This document shows, one piece after another, positions 1-8,386 of a stretch of DNA of 39,974 bases. Origin of the DNA: Clostridium sp. CCUG 7971 (GTDB taxonomy: Bacteria > Bacillota > Clostridia > Peptostreptococcales > Peptostreptococcaceae). The notes beneath the pieces were generated by a model. That model was not told the origin of the DNA, made no database searches, and saw nothing but the letters and a program-made list of their open reading frames with translations. Both the position numbers and the translations under genes were made by a program. Each line of letters starts with the position of its first letter. Within the stretch, counting starts at the first letter, position 1. The stretch is from the NCBI RefSeq assembly GCF_017590215.1, contig NZ_JAFFPK010000081.1, positions 1 to 39,974 on the forward strand. Reading direction: 5' to 3'.

Positions 1-120
1 AATCTAGAGGAAGTTAAAAGAGAGATAGCTGAATATATGGAGTACTATAATAATTATAGATATCAGTGGAATTTAAAGAAGATGACTCCTGTACAATACA
101 GAAGTAATCTTGATTCATAG
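1..120 (+). CDS. IS3-family transposase OrfB, C-terminal fragment
   Basis: An open frame runs from the first base to a TAG stop at 118-120. The last residues include YYNNYRYQWNLKKMTPVQYR, the characteristic C-terminus of IS3/IS150-type OrfB integrases (DDE/RNase H fold, rve domain), where a YN..R.......TP..Y pattern closes the protein. The catalytic residues are upstream of the window. The product would cut and rejoin the ends of its own element. Only the 3' end is visible, so whether the gene is intact is unknown. Confidence 0.85.
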   Translation, partial: NLEEVKREIAEYMEYYNNYRYQWNLKKMTPVQYRSNLDS

Positions 121-135
121 TGGTGTATTTTTATT

Positions 136-157
136 ATTGTCCTTTACAAAGGGTACA
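136..157. repeat. IS3-type terminal inverted repeat (right end)
   Basis: A 22-base terminus lies 15 bases after the transposase stop and ends in TACA, so the element tip is probably base 157. It contains a short internal inverted repeat, CCTTT/AAAGG, at 141-152. The matching left repeat is not in the window, so the exact boundary is inferred from the IS3-family 5'-TG...CA-3' rule. Confidence 0.6.
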
Positions 158-182
158 TTTTATTTTATTCTAGGCTATTTTT

Positions 183-341
183 TTAAACCTCAACACATAA
201 TTTCATATTATTTTCATAGCTATAAACAAAACGATTTAAAATACTTACCATATAGTCTATTGTACCTTTAATATAAACTATTGATGAAGTTGTAATTATA
301 ATTGATATTACTGAAACAAAAAAATTATAGATTTCTAACAT
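183..341 (-). CDS. Small hydrophobic membrane peptide, 52 aa
   Basis: A short minus-strand frame of 52 codons starts with ATG at 341 and stops with TAA at 183. A strong GGAGG lies 9 bases upstream of the ATG (plus-strand CCTCC at 351-355), which is the main reason to believe it is translated. Residues about 6-24 form one hydrophobic segment (NFFVSVISIIITTSSIVYI), followed by a polar tail with K, D, R and E. It resembles the general layout of small single-pass membrane peptides, including some toxins or holin-like peptides, but I do not recognise a family. It sits between the IS end and the VanZ-like gene, 52 bases downstream of the latter on the same strand, so the two could be cotranscribed. 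Confidence 0.55.
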   Translation of the reverse strand: MLEIYNFFVSVISIIITTSSIVYIKGTIDYMVSILNRFVYSYENNMKLCVEV

Positions 342-393
342 TATAATATTCCTCCAACTATTTAAAACTTTATATAGTTTATGACATTATACT

Positions 394-852
394 TTATTTA
401 TTTTTTCTTATAATTAACTTATATATTAATGTAATTAAACTTAGTCCTATAACCGCTCCCAAAGAATCAATTAAAACATCTTGAATCATTCCTGCTCTAC
501 CTGGAATAAATAACTGATGTATTTCATCAGTTATTGAATATAAAAATGTTATTAAAAAACCATAAATAAAAGATTTTCTTATATGTGACTTATGAGCATA
601 TACCATTATAAAACTTAATACAGCTAACATTGCATAAGATACCATATGTGCAGATTTTCTTATTATAAAAGATGCGCCTTTTGATTTATATAATATATGT
701 AAAATATTTCCTAATACACTATCTTCTGATATTTTATCTAAAGCATGTATAACTTTGTTTGATTGAATTGTAGATACTGTTGCAGGTTGGTTTGAAAAAT
801 AAAATATAACCCCCATCCAAAGTATAACTAATACTATTGATATCTTTTTCAT
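394..852 (-). CDS. VanZ-like family membrane protein
   Basis: A 152-residue membrane protein of the VanZ-like family (PF04892). An N-terminal membrane segment starts right after MKK and ends in FYFSNQ, the family's typical first motif. RKSAHMVSYAMLAVL follows, with the conserved S-x2-H-x3-Y pattern, then a third segment and the TDEIHQLFIPGRAGMIQDVLIDSLGA block, which carries the family's DE.HQ and R...D...N/D..G signature. A last membrane helix and a basic tail close the protein. I start it at the ATG at 852 rather than the one at 876, because GGAG sits 6 bases upstream of the inner ATG and the outer one has no such signal. VanZ gives low-level teicoplanin resistance in some enterococci. Most VanZ-like homologues have no proven function, and nothing here implies glycopeptide resistance. 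Confidence 0.85.
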   Translation of the reverse strand: MKKISIVLVILWMGVIFYFSNQPATVSTIQSNKVIHALDKISEDSVLGNILHILYKSKGASFIIRKSAHMVSYAMLAVLSFIMVYAHKSHIRKSFIYGFLITFLYSITDEIHQLFIPGRAGMIQDVLIDSLGAVIGLSLITLIYKLIIRKNK

Positions 853-1032
853 AGTGAACTCCATTTCTAAATTCATACTAATTTTTATTTCATGTTTTTG
901 CTATATTATAGCATAAATCTATTTTTATAAAAAATTTTTAATTGATAATTTTTTCTTAGAATTAAATTTAATCTCTTAGGCAAAATAAAAAGGTAATTAA
1001 TATTACAATAAATTTAAAAGGAGATTTATATA

Positions 1033-1377
1033 ATGGAATCTAATCATAAACATTTACTAGATGGATCTTTAGCTCAATATAATGATGCTGCAGTTCCAAA
1101 AATACCTGTATTTGCAGGAGAAGACATGACATCTGAAGTTTATTACTTCAAACCAGGTCAAGTACTTAAAATGCACAAACATCCAAATGGAGAACAAATA
1201 TTTTTCTTCTTAAAAGGCCATGGTAAAATGACTGTTGGAGATAAATCTCATGATGTATGCGTAGGATGTACTTTATTTATAAAACGTGATGAATGGCATG
1301 AAATAACAAACAGCAACGATGAAGAAATGGTAGCTGTTCAAGTTACTAAAGTTGATGCTGGTGCAGAGTATAAATAA
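1033..1377 (+). CDS. Small cupin-domain protein
   Basis: A single-domain cupin of 114 residues. The first cupin motif gives a metal-binding set of H48, H50 and E54 (MHKHPNGEQ), and the second gives H89 (DEWHEITN). That is the usual 3-His/1-Glu site for Fe, Mn or Zn. There is no signal peptide, so it is probably cytosolic. AAAGGAG lies 9 bases before the ATG. It is transcribed alone and followed by a strong hairpin terminator. Small cupins of this type act as dioxygenases, isomerases or sugar and ligand sensors. The substrate cannot be told from the sequence. Confidence 0.85.
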   Translation: MESNHKHLLDGSLAQYNDAAVPKIPVFAGEDMTSEVYYFKPGQVLKMHKHPNGEQIFFFLKGHGKMTVGDKSHDVCVGCTLFIKRDEWHEITNSNDEEMVAVQVTKVDAGAEYK

Positions 1378-1402
1378 GAATGATGTAAATTTATATAATT
1401 TA

Positions 1403-1437
1403 AAAAGGTATTACCATAATTTATGGTAATACCTTTT
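1403..1437. terminator. Bidirectional hairpin terminator
   Basis: A perfect 16-base-pair stem (1403-1418 with 1422-1437) and a 3-base loop lie between the convergent cupin gene and the 1491 gene. Flanking A and T runs on either side allow it to stop transcription from both directions. Confidence 0.85.
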
Positions 1438-1490
1438 ATAAAATAATACATATTTTAAAAATGGCAAGTATTCAAAATAGTATTTACTAA

Positions 1491-1679
1491 TTATGCTTTT
1501 TTAAGAGCTTCAATTAATTCATTTTCTGAATCAGCAGTTATTAATTCTTCACCTGAATATGCTGTAAGCTCTGATCCACATTCATATATACATCCGTCTT
1601 CTATTTCAACTTCTCCACCTAAACGCGCTTTTAACTCATCTATACTTATTCCTGAGCACATTGAACATATTTTTATCAT
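1491..1679 (-). CDS. Small four-cysteine protein, thioredoxin-like ferredoxin candidate (DUF1450-like)
   Basis: A 62-residue acidic protein with cysteines at 5, 8, 30 and 34. The arrangement (CSMC near the N-terminus, then GCIYECG about 20 residues later) and the end, with ELIEALKKA, resemble the DUF1450/YuzB-type small thioredoxin-like proteins and [2Fe-2S] thioredoxin-fold ferredoxins. The cysteines could bind an iron-sulfur cluster or zinc. AGGAGG lies upstream of the ATG. It converges on the cupin gene. The family assignment rests on the cysteine spacing and length only, so it is tentative. Confidence 0.6.
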   Translation of the reverse strand: MIKICSMCSGISIDELKARLGGEVEIEDGCIYECGSELTAYSGEELITADSENELIEALKKA

Positions 1680-1777
1680 ATTAAATTCCTCCTGTGTTTT
1701 TAATTGTATAAGCTATCATTATATATATACACCAGAATTTAATATTAAAACATTTTTTATAATTTTTTTGCAAATTA

Positions 1778-2338
1778 TTATTTAACTCTATCATAAACTA
1801 TAGGATCTACAAATCCAAAAGTAATTTTTCCATTCTTTCTAAAGACTTCGCTAACTATTAATCGGTCGCTTTCAGTACTCTCTTTTAATGTAAAAGTAAA
1901 TCCTGGCGAAAATTCACTTACACTTTCTCCATGAAATACTCCATTTTCTTCTTTATACACCATTGGTGTAAATTTTTCAGATTTAATTAATTCACTATAA
2001 TCCATAAATAAATTATCATTATTATTTCTAAAATCTTCTTTACTTACTCCCTCTGGTAATTCGTATGAGGTTAATACTACATTGTTATCTTCATTTAATG
2101 TAAATAAAAATAAATGAGGTAATATATTCTTTCTATTACCTAAATCATAATAACTCTCTTCTATAACAAAATATCCATTAAAATCTTTTGGTAAGTTACT
2201 TATTTTATTGTTACAAATAGCATTTATATGCTTTGCTTTAGGATGTTTTACTTCTCCAACCTTTAATTCTTCTTCAATCTGCCTATTATTATTAAATTCT
2301 CCACATAAGTTCTTTAAAAATTGATTTAATATTTCCAT
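1778..2338 (-). CDS. Hypothetical protein, possibly CpeT/CpcT-like
   Basis: A 186-residue soluble protein with no membrane segment or signal peptide. The pattern of an N-terminal helix (FLKNLCGEFNN), then YFVIEESYYDLG, LPHLFLFTLNED and later short beta-strand-like blocks, is reminiscent of the CpeT/CpcT fold family (PF06206), small beta-barrel proteins known as phycobiliprotein lyases in cyanobacteria but present with unknown roles in other bacteria. I am not sure of this match. AGGAGG precedes the ATG by 5 bases. It is followed by a gap with no clear terminator and preceded by another unknown gene on the same strand, so the two may be cotranscribed. Confidence 0.6.
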   Translation of the reverse strand: MEILNQFLKNLCGEFNNNRQIEEELKVGEVKHPKAKHINAICNNKISNLPKDFNGYFVIEESYYDLGNRKNILPHLFLFTLNEDNNVVLTSYELPEGVSKEDFRNNNDNLFMDYSELIKSEKFTPMVYKEENGVFHGESVSEFSPGFTFTLKESTESDRLIVSEVFRKNGKITFGFVDPIVYDRVK

Positions 2339-2411
2339 TTCATCCTCCTATGTATTTGATAATTATATAGATACAGATATTATTATGTTAAATAATATTT
2401 GCATATAAACT

Positions 2412-2948
2412 TTATTTGCTAAATCTTTCTATAAGTGCTTTTATAACTTCCTCTAAGTCTCCACTATCTTCAACTTCTTGAATTCTTGGAGTTCCTATTC
2501 CTCCTCCATGTTCAAAGTTTGTAACAGAAATAATTATTTCATCATCTGCAAAATCAAATAATAATCCTACTAAATGGTCTAAGTCTAGATTAAGTTCACC
2601 TATATCTTTTATACTGTTAGAATCTTCATATAAATCTTGTGCATAGTGTTTCATACTATATTTTGTTCCATCTATAAATTCTATTTTTTCACAACTTTCA
2701 TAAGTTTTCCCTATAGTAAAATGAAGTGAATATTCTTCATCTAATAATAAGCTTATATAATCATTAGCTTCTTCTAAATCTTCATAATCCTCATCAAAAG
2801 TTATTACATCCATATAGTCTTTATCTATTAAACAAACTCTTGATATAGAGCTTGGAAATTCTAAAAGTAATTCTTCAGAGTTATCTTTATAGTAATTTAT
2901 AAAATTAATTAATTTAAATTCTTCCGGTTTTATTCTTATAGGTTCCAT
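2412..2948 (-). CDS. Acidic hypothetical protein
   Basis: A very acidic soluble protein of 178 residues, rich in D, E and Y, with no membrane helix, signal peptide or recognisable catalytic motif. A glycine-rich patch (FEHGGGIGTPRI, about residue 147) and a C-terminal helix (DLEEVIKALIERF) stand out. AAAGGAAG precedes the ATG. It lies on the same strand as, and 73 bases upstream of, the 1778 gene. I do not recognise the family and assign no function. Confidence 0.6.
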   Translation of the reverse strand: MEPIRIKPEEFKLINFINYYKDNSEELLLEFPSSISRVCLIDKDYMDVITFDEDYEDLEEANDYISLLLDEEYSLHFTIGKTYESCEKIEFIDGTKYSMKHYAQDLYEDSNSIKDIGELNLDLDHLVGLLFDFADDEIIISVTNFEHGGGIGTPRIQEVEDSGDLEEVIKALIERFSK

Positions 2949-3040
2949 ATTATACTTCCTTTCGTTTATGCAATTTTTATCTTCTACAAAATATTACATA
3001 ATTCTCATAAATGCAAAGTATAATATATCATAAAATAAAT

Positions 3041-3949
3041 TTAATTAATAGGTTTTCTTATTATATAATTATTTTTATATTCTTTTATTTTTTTATTAAT
3101 CTCACTTATGTCGTAGTCATTTCCAATTACAACCCCTTTATTCTCATCTATTATTTTTCTATTTAAAGAAGATTTCATATCTAAACAAGCTAAAATTCTA
3201 TTTTGTTCTAATGTAAAATTTACAGTATGCATAGTACCCGAATTTACATCACTTTGTGCTACTATTGTTGCTAAACTTAATCCACTTTGTATTCTATCTC
3301 TTTCTACAAAGCTATTTTTAAAAGACTTATATCCAACAGGATATTCGCTTATTAAACACCCTTTATTATTTAAAATTTTCTCTGCTAAGTTATAATTTTC
3401 TTTGGGATATACATTATCTAGACCGCAAGGCATAACTGCAATAGTACTTCCACCCACATCTAGACATCCTTTATGCGCCATTTCATCACATCCTAAAGCC
3501 AATCCACTAACTATACTATAATTTTCCTTTGATAATATACCTCCTAGTCTATATGATGATTTTAATCCTTTTTCATCTGCACTTCTACTTCCAATGACAG
3601 CTACACAATCTTTATTTATAATACTTTCATAATTTCCTTTATAAAATAATATCACTGGTGCATTAGGTATATATCTTAAATGACTCGGATAATTATTACT
3701 TAATATGTCTACAAATTTAATACTTTTTATTTTTGATTCTCTAATTATACATTGTGATTTTTCCCTTGCTATTTTTACCTCTTCTAATTTTGGTACTACA
3801 ATCCGATTATTATCTATCTTCATATTTACAAACATATCTACTATATCTGCTTCATTTTTAGGCATATTCTGCATTTTTTCTATGAAATTAGTAGTAGTCT
3901 TTTTTCCTACTTTATTTATCGATAGTAAAGTTAATACTAAGTTATTCAT
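3041..3949 (-). CDS. Divergent stand-alone DprA/Smf-like DNA-processing protein
   Basis: A 302-residue protein with the DprA Rossmann-like core (PF02481). NNYPSHLRYIPNAPVILFYKGN leads into VAVIGSR (residues 116-122), then SGLALGCDEMAH (148-159), PCGLDNVYPKEN (174-185), SEYPVGY and RDRIQSGLS (217-225). DprA normally loads RecA on incoming single-stranded DNA during transformation. This copy differs from the housekeeping type: the usual RNRI-x-GLS is RDRIQSGLS, SGID is SGLALGCDE, and the C-terminal winged-helix domain is missing. It is not beside topA, rnhB or trmFO as chromosomal dprA often is. AAGGAG lies 10 bases upstream of ATG. It may be an accessory paralogue with a separate, perhaps defence-related job. 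That is inference. Confidence 0.8.
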   Translation of the reverse strand: MNNLVLTLLSINKVGKKTTTNFIEKMQNMPKNEADIVDMFVNMKIDNNRIVVPKLEEVKIAREKSQCIIRESKIKSIKFVDILSNNYPSHLRYIPNAPVILFYKGNYESIINKDCVAVIGSRSADEKGLKSSYRLGGILSKENYSIVSGLALGCDEMAHKGCLDVGGSTIAVMPCGLDNVYPKENYNLAEKILNNKGCLISEYPVGYKSFKNSFVERDRIQSGLSLATIVAQSDVNSGTMHTVNFTLEQNRILACLDMKSSLNRKIIDENKGVVIGNDYDISEINKKIKEYKNNYIIRKPIN

Positions 3950-4011
3950 TTGGCATCTACTCCTTATAACATAAGTTTTCCCAAATATTGTTTAATATAT
4001 ATACATAATAA

Positions 4012-4044
4012 AAAAGCAGTGTAAAATTATTTTACTCTGCTTTT
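4012..4044 (-). terminator. Rho-independent terminator after the amidase gene
   Basis: An imperfect hairpin (14 pairs with one internal T/T mismatch, 3-base loop) lies 18 bases after the amidase stop. On the minus strand it is followed by a run of T. Confidence 0.8.
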
Positions 4045-4061
4045 ATTTGAATTATTTAATT

Positions 4062-4934
4062 CTACTTACCTAAATAATTTAATACTGCATTTAAAGTTCC
4101 CCATCTATCATTTCCTTGTAATTCAACATCTCCCTCTATATCATTTGCGGCAGCACCAACTACAAAGACTTTTTTACCTAAACCTTCTTTATATTCATTC
4201 ATTGGTACAATAATATAGTCTTTTAATCCCCAACCTAAAATATTAGCTATATTTTTATCTACATCTCCCTTATAAACTATACAATTTTCATACACATCAT
4301 AACCCGGAGTTTGTGATTGTGATGGTGGATTTCCTCCTACCTCTTTATATGGTATTTCAAAATATTTACAAATACCTTTTACTGTTGCTTTTGCTAATTC
4401 ATCTCTGTTATTTTTTAATATTTTTAAATCATCTCTATTAGTATAAAAAGCATATTCTTCAAGCACTGATGGCATTAAAGCTTTGTAAATTACAGTAAAG
4501 TCAGCAACTTTTACTCCTCTGTCTTTCGCTTCACTATCTATTGATCTCATTGCCTTATACACTTCATCTTGTATATCTCTTGCTGCATCTTTAGATTTTT
4601 GGCTTGCGTTAGAAGCATAATATGTTTCAGTTCCTCTTGCTGCATTAAATTTTGAATCATAAGCATTTGAATGAATACTAAAAAATAATGCATCTGGCTT
4701 TCCTTTTGATATCCAGTAATCATTTGCACGTTGAGCTCTTCTAGTAAGACCTATTTCATTTTTCTTATCTGGATTTGGATTAGTTAAATATACCTCTATT
4801 CCCTGTTTTTCTGCTATAGCTTTAATCTTATATTGCATATCATTGTTAAATTCCCATTCTTTCATAGATTTATCAGGTGCTTCTTTTCCTGATACATATT
4901 CAGTATGTCCGCTATCAAGTATTAATAGTTTCAT
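4062..4934 (-). CDS. N-acetylmuramoyl-L-alanine amidase, endolysin-like
   Basis: A 290-residue zinc amidase that would cut the MurNAc-L-Ala bond of peptidoglycan. The Amidase_3 domain fills residues 1-195, with zinc ligands H10 (LDSGH), a Glu near 26-28 and H88 (FFSIHSN), and a catalytic Glu at 159/160 (VLEEYAF). A Pro/Ser/Gln linker (about 200-211) leads to a C-terminal domain (214-290) with IVYKGDVDKN, ILGWGL, VFVVGAAA and QGNDRWGTLNAVLNYL. These match from memory the wall-binding domain of clostridial phage endolysins CD27L and CTP1L. There is no signal peptide, as in endolysins that need a holin, yet no holin or phage gene is beside it. An in-frame GTG at 4295 could start the C-terminal domain alone. 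Confidence 0.9.
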   Translation of the reverse strand: MKLLILDSGHTEYVSGKEAPDKSMKEWEFNNDMQYKIKAIAEKQGIEVYLTNPNPDKKNEIGLTRRAQRANDYWISKGKPDALFFSIHSNAYDSKFNAARGTETYYASNASQKSKDAARDIQDEVYKAMRSIDSEAKDRGVKVADFTVIYKALMPSVLEEYAFYTNRDDLKILKNNRDELAKATVKGICKYFEIPYKEVGGNPPSQSQTPGYDVYENCIVYKGDVDKNIANILGWGLKDYIIVPMNEYKEGLGKKVFVVGAAANDIEGDVELQGNDRWGTLNAVLNYLGK

Positions 4935-5182
4935 ATTTCCATCTCCCTATTTTTCGTATTAATATATAACTTATCTTGTTTATTTACTGTACTTATAATT
5001 ATAAATTTTAGACTGTACACTAATATTATAGTATTAGTATTAGCCTATTAATTGTTCCTGTAATTTGGCAATTTTTATTACTTATAAAAATATTTATATA
5101 ATATAGATAAAATATTTTTGTGTAATTGCACTTAATATCGACTATAATATTTTATATATAAAATGAGAGTAAGGTGAAATAA

Positions 5183-8100
5183 TTGGACTATAATAAGTTA
5201 CTAGATTTAATAAAAGTAAATACAGATATCCCTAGATGGAATAGGGGTGTAAGGTACTATAATAAAAAATTAGTTGATCATGTCAGTTTTAATATAAATG
5301 AAAATATAATAACTCTTGAAGGAGTTTTAGAGTCTGAATTTAACAATGAAGTTTATACAAATACACTATCAATAGATCCTATAAATTTAAAAATAATCGG
5401 CGGAAGATGTACCTGTGAAGATTTTAGATCAAGAAACACAGGTACTAAATTATTTATATGCAAACATTTAGCTGCAACTTCTATCTCAGCTATTTTAATG
5501 GCTAAAAAAGATCTTGTTAGAAATATTACTACAAAGTTCGAAGATGAAAAACCTCCTAAAATATATCCTTCTACACCTGATAAAAAGCTTTTGGAGTTTT
5601 TTAATGACACTTATAAAAAACAAGTCAATCTAGAAGTTAATTTGACTATAAATGAAGGTAATGTACATGCTGATTTTAAAATAGGAACTGATAAAATGTA
5701 TGTATTAAAAAGTTTAAAGGATTTTTCAAACTCTAGAATATCTACTTCTACACTAGACTACGGTAAAAACTTTACTTACGATCCTATTAATCATTATTTT
5801 TCAAATATAGATGAGGCAATAGTCGATATTATAGAAGAATATGGTTGTAACTATCATCCACATATAAATTCGACTATTAATCCTAAAATATTAGATTTAG
5901 GTGAAAGTGGATTAAAAAGATTTCTTAAGTCCTTAAAAAATAAAGATTTCACTTTTAATTATAAAGAAGAAATTTATAAACCTAAAATAAATGAAAATTT
6001 AATTCCTATTAATTTTGATTTTAAGAAACTAAATAATAAAATAGCTCTTTCTTCCCAAAATGATATGCCTATCCCCCTAACCAGTAAAGGTGATGTTATT
6101 TTGTATGAAGAAGATATTTATTTATTAAATAATGAGGATGCTCTAAATTATAAAAAAATCTATGAAATACTAAATGAAACTAAAACTGTAGTATTTGACA
6201 AAGAAGATATGGTTGGTCTTTTAGGTCATCTTGTTCCTAAATTAAAGCAAATCTCTGGAAATGTAGTTTTAGATGAAGAAATAAAAAATAATATAATAAG
6301 CGATTTTAAAGTAGAATTCTATTTTGATTTTAAACATTCTGATACTATTTGTGATTTAAAGTTTGTATATAATGATGAAAACGGTCAAAAGTTTATTCTT
6401 CCAGATAAAGACAAAGAAAAAGATATCGCTAATATTTTAATATCTTTTGGTTTTGTAAGAGAAAGTGATACTTATGTATTTAAAGAAAGTGATTTACATT
6501 TATTTAATTTCTTAGATAAGGAAATTCACAACCTAAAAGATATTGGTGAGGTATATTATTCTGATAAATTTAAATCTAAGAAAGTCTATAACTCCTCATC
6601 AATACAAGCAAACATTAGAAGTGGTATTGATGGTTATTTAGATTTTGATTTTAGTATTTCTGACATTGACAAACATGAATATAAAAATATACTACTTGCT
6701 TTTAAAGAAAAAAGTAAATTCTATAAATTAAAGGACGGTAGTTTTATTAATTTAGCTCAAAAGGAAACTAAAGATTTCTTTGATTTAATAGATAACTTAG
6801 ACCTAATTAATGATATTGAAAACACAAGAGTTCATGCTAGTAAAGGTTTATACATAAATGATGTATTGAGTTCTAAAAATTTAGACTTTGTAAAAGGTAC
6901 TGAACATCTTGAAAATATTTGTGATAGATTTAGAAATATTGATGATATAAATTTTGATATTCCAAAATCCTTAAATGCAACCCTTCGTGATTATCAAATT
7001 AGTGGCCTTAATTGGTTTAAAACTCTTGATCATTATGAGTTCGGGGGAATTTTAGCTGATGAAATGGGTCTTGGTAAAACAATACAGACCATAGCATTTT
7101 TATTATCTAAAAAAGAAAAAAAAGATAAATCACAAATAAGTTTAATAATCACTCCAACATCACTTATTTATAATTGGAAAAATGAATTTGAAATCTTTGC
7201 ACCTGATATGAATGTTTCTTTAATTCATGGAAATAAAAAAGAACGTGATAAAGCTTTAGAAAATTTAGAAAATGTAGATGTTATTATAACTACATACGGT
7301 ACATTAAGAAACGATTTAGACAGCTATTTAAATAAAACATTTGATTATTGTATTATTGATGAAGGACAAAATATAAAAAATCCAGTAGCATTAAGTACTG
7401 AAGCTGTTAAAAGCATAAATGCTAAAGTAAGATTTGCCTTAACAGGAACTCCTATTGAAAATAACTTACTCGAGCTTTGGTCAATATTTGATTTTATTAT
7501 GCCTGGATATTTATATTCTCGAAAAAGATTTTATGAACTATTTATTAATAATGAAGATAATACTTATAATCTAAAAAAACTTATAAAACCATTTATACTT
7601 AGAAGAACAAAATCTGAAGTTATGAAAGAGCTACCTGATAAAATAGAGAAAAAATTCTTTGTTGAACTAAATAAAGATCAAAAGAAAATATATGGTGCTT
7701 ATGTTAAGGATATTCAAGAAAAAATGATTGATAAAGATGTTAAAAAGGATAAGATAGTAATCTTCTCTTACTTAACAAAATTAAGACAACTCTGTCTTGA
7801 TCCTAGAGTACTTCTTAAAGATTACAGTAGCAAAAGTTCAAAAATAGAAACTACAATTGAGCTTTTAAATGATTATATAGAAAATGGACATAAAATATTA
7901 TTGTTCTCTCAATTTACATCTGTACTTAGAAATCTTGGAGATGAACTTAGTAACAATAATATAAAATACTCTTATATAGATGGATCTACTCCTGCTAAAG
8001 AAAGATTATCTTTGGTAAATGAATTTAATGAAACTGATAAAAATAAAGTATTTTTAATTTCACTAAAAGCTGGTGGAACAGGTCTTAATCTTACAAGTGC

Positions 8101-8356
8101 TAATGTGGTAATTCACTTTGACCCTTGGTGGAATCCATCCGTTGAAAACCAAGCAAGTGATAGAGCACATAGATATGGCCAAAAAAATGTTGTTGAAGTT
8201 ATAAAACTTATTGCTAAAGGAACTATTGAAGAAAAAATCGTAAAACTTCAGGAAAGTAAAAATGAACTTATTAATGAATTTATTAATGGAGATTTATCAA
8301 ACGGTAATTTACTAAAAACTTTATCTGATAAGGATATAATCGATCTATTTAATTAG
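5183..8356 (+). CDS. SWIM zinc-finger SNF2-family helicase-like ATPase
   Basis: A 1057-residue SWI2/SNF2 ATPase. The N-terminal SWIM finger has C76, C78, C93 and H95 (CTC...CKH). A long middle region of low recognisability follows. The SNF2 core has DEMGLGKT (about 624-631), TPTSLIYNW, DEGQNIKNP (about 724) in the DEAH position, LTGTPIENNLLELWS, the helicase C domain with FSQFTSV and GGTGLNLTSA, and HRYGQ (about 995) as motif VI. Bacterial SNF2 proteins move along double-stranded DNA or strip proteins from it; RapA, a relative, recycles RNA polymerase. The start is TTG, chosen because AAGGTGA lies 5 bases upstream and no ATG precedes the SWIM domain. It is monocistronic, ending at a strong bidirectional terminator. 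Confidence 0.92.
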   Translation: MDYNKLLDLIKVNTDIPRWNRGVRYYNKKLVDHVSFNINENIITLEGVLESEFNNEVYTNTLSIDPINLKIIGGRCTCEDFRSRNTGTKLFICKHLAATSISAILMAKKDLVRNITTKFEDEKPPKIYPSTPDKKLLEFFNDTYKKQVNLEVNLTINEGNVHADFKIGTDKMYVLKSLKDFSNSRISTSTLDYGKNFTYDPINHYFSNIDEAIVDIIEEYGCNYHPHINSTINPKILDLGESGLKRFLKSLKNKDFTFNYKEEIYKPKINENLIPINFDFKKLNNKIALSSQNDMPIPLTSKGDVILYEEDIYLLNNEDALNYKKIYEILNETKTVVFDKEDMVGLLGHLVPKLKQISGNVVLDEEIKNNIISDFKVEFYFDFKHSDTICDLKFVYNDENGQKFILPDKDKEKDIANILISFGFVRESDTYVFKESDLHLFNFLDKEIHNLKDIGEVYYSDKFKSKKVYNSSSIQANIRSGIDGYLDFDFSISDIDKHEYKNILLAFKEKSKFYKLKDGSFINLAQKETKDFFDLIDNLDLINDIENTRVHASKGLYINDVLSSKNLDFVKGTEHLENICDRFRNIDDINFDIPKSLNATLRDYQISGLNWFKTLDHYEFGGILADEMGLGKTIQTIAFLLSKKEKKDKSQISLIITPTSLIYNWKNEFEIFAPDMNVSLIHGNKKERDKALENLENVDVIITTYGTLRNDLDSYLNKTFDYCIIDEGQNIKNPVALSTEAVKSINAKVRFALTGTPIENNLLELWSIFDFIMPGYLYSRKRFYELFINNEDNTYNLKKLIKPFILRRTKSEVMKELPDKIEKKFFVELNKDQKKIYGAYVKDIQEKMIDKDVKKDKIVIFSYLTKLRQLCLDPRVLLKDYSSKSSKIETTIELLNDYIENGHKILLFSQFTSVLRNLGDELSNNNIKYSYIDGSTPAKERLSLVNEFNETDKNKVFLISLKAGGTGLNLTSANVVIHFDPWWNPSVENQASDRAHRYGQKNVVEVIKLIAKGTIEEKIVKLQESKNELINEFINGDLSNGNLLKTLSDKDIIDLFN

Positions 8357-8386
8357 ACTTATATAAATCTAATTATTTATAATATA

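Larger units (their letters stand above)
1..157 (+). mobile_element. Right end of an IS3-family insertion sequence
   Basis: The window opens inside an insertion sequence. It holds the last 39 codons of an OrfB-type transposase (1-120) followed by a terminal inverted repeat at 136-157 that ends in the 3' CA typical of IS3-family ends. Read inward from the tip, the terminus is TGTACCCTTTGTAAAGGACA. The left end, OrfA and most of OrfB lie outside the window, so subgroup, completeness and target duplication cannot be judged. Confidence 0.8.

Noticed and set aside
394-852. Glycopeptide resistance locus, suggested by VanZ
   Set aside because: There is no vanHAX, vanRS or vanY nearby. VanZ-like membrane proteins are widespread in clostridia without resistance clusters.
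853-876. Upstream ATG for the VanZ-like gene
   Set aside because: The GGAG signal lies between the two ATGs, 6 bases before the inner one, and the extra eight residues precede a normal membrane-protein start (MKK).
4062-4934. Prophage, suggested by the endolysin-like amidase
   Set aside because: No capsid, tail, terminase, portal, holin or integrase gene lies nearby. A single lysin gene does not make a prophage.
5034-5051. CTAATA/TATTAG inverted repeat upstream of the SNF2 gene
   Set aside because: The arms are only six bases in very AT-rich sequence, so chance is likely. The 4935-5182 gap shows no other structure.
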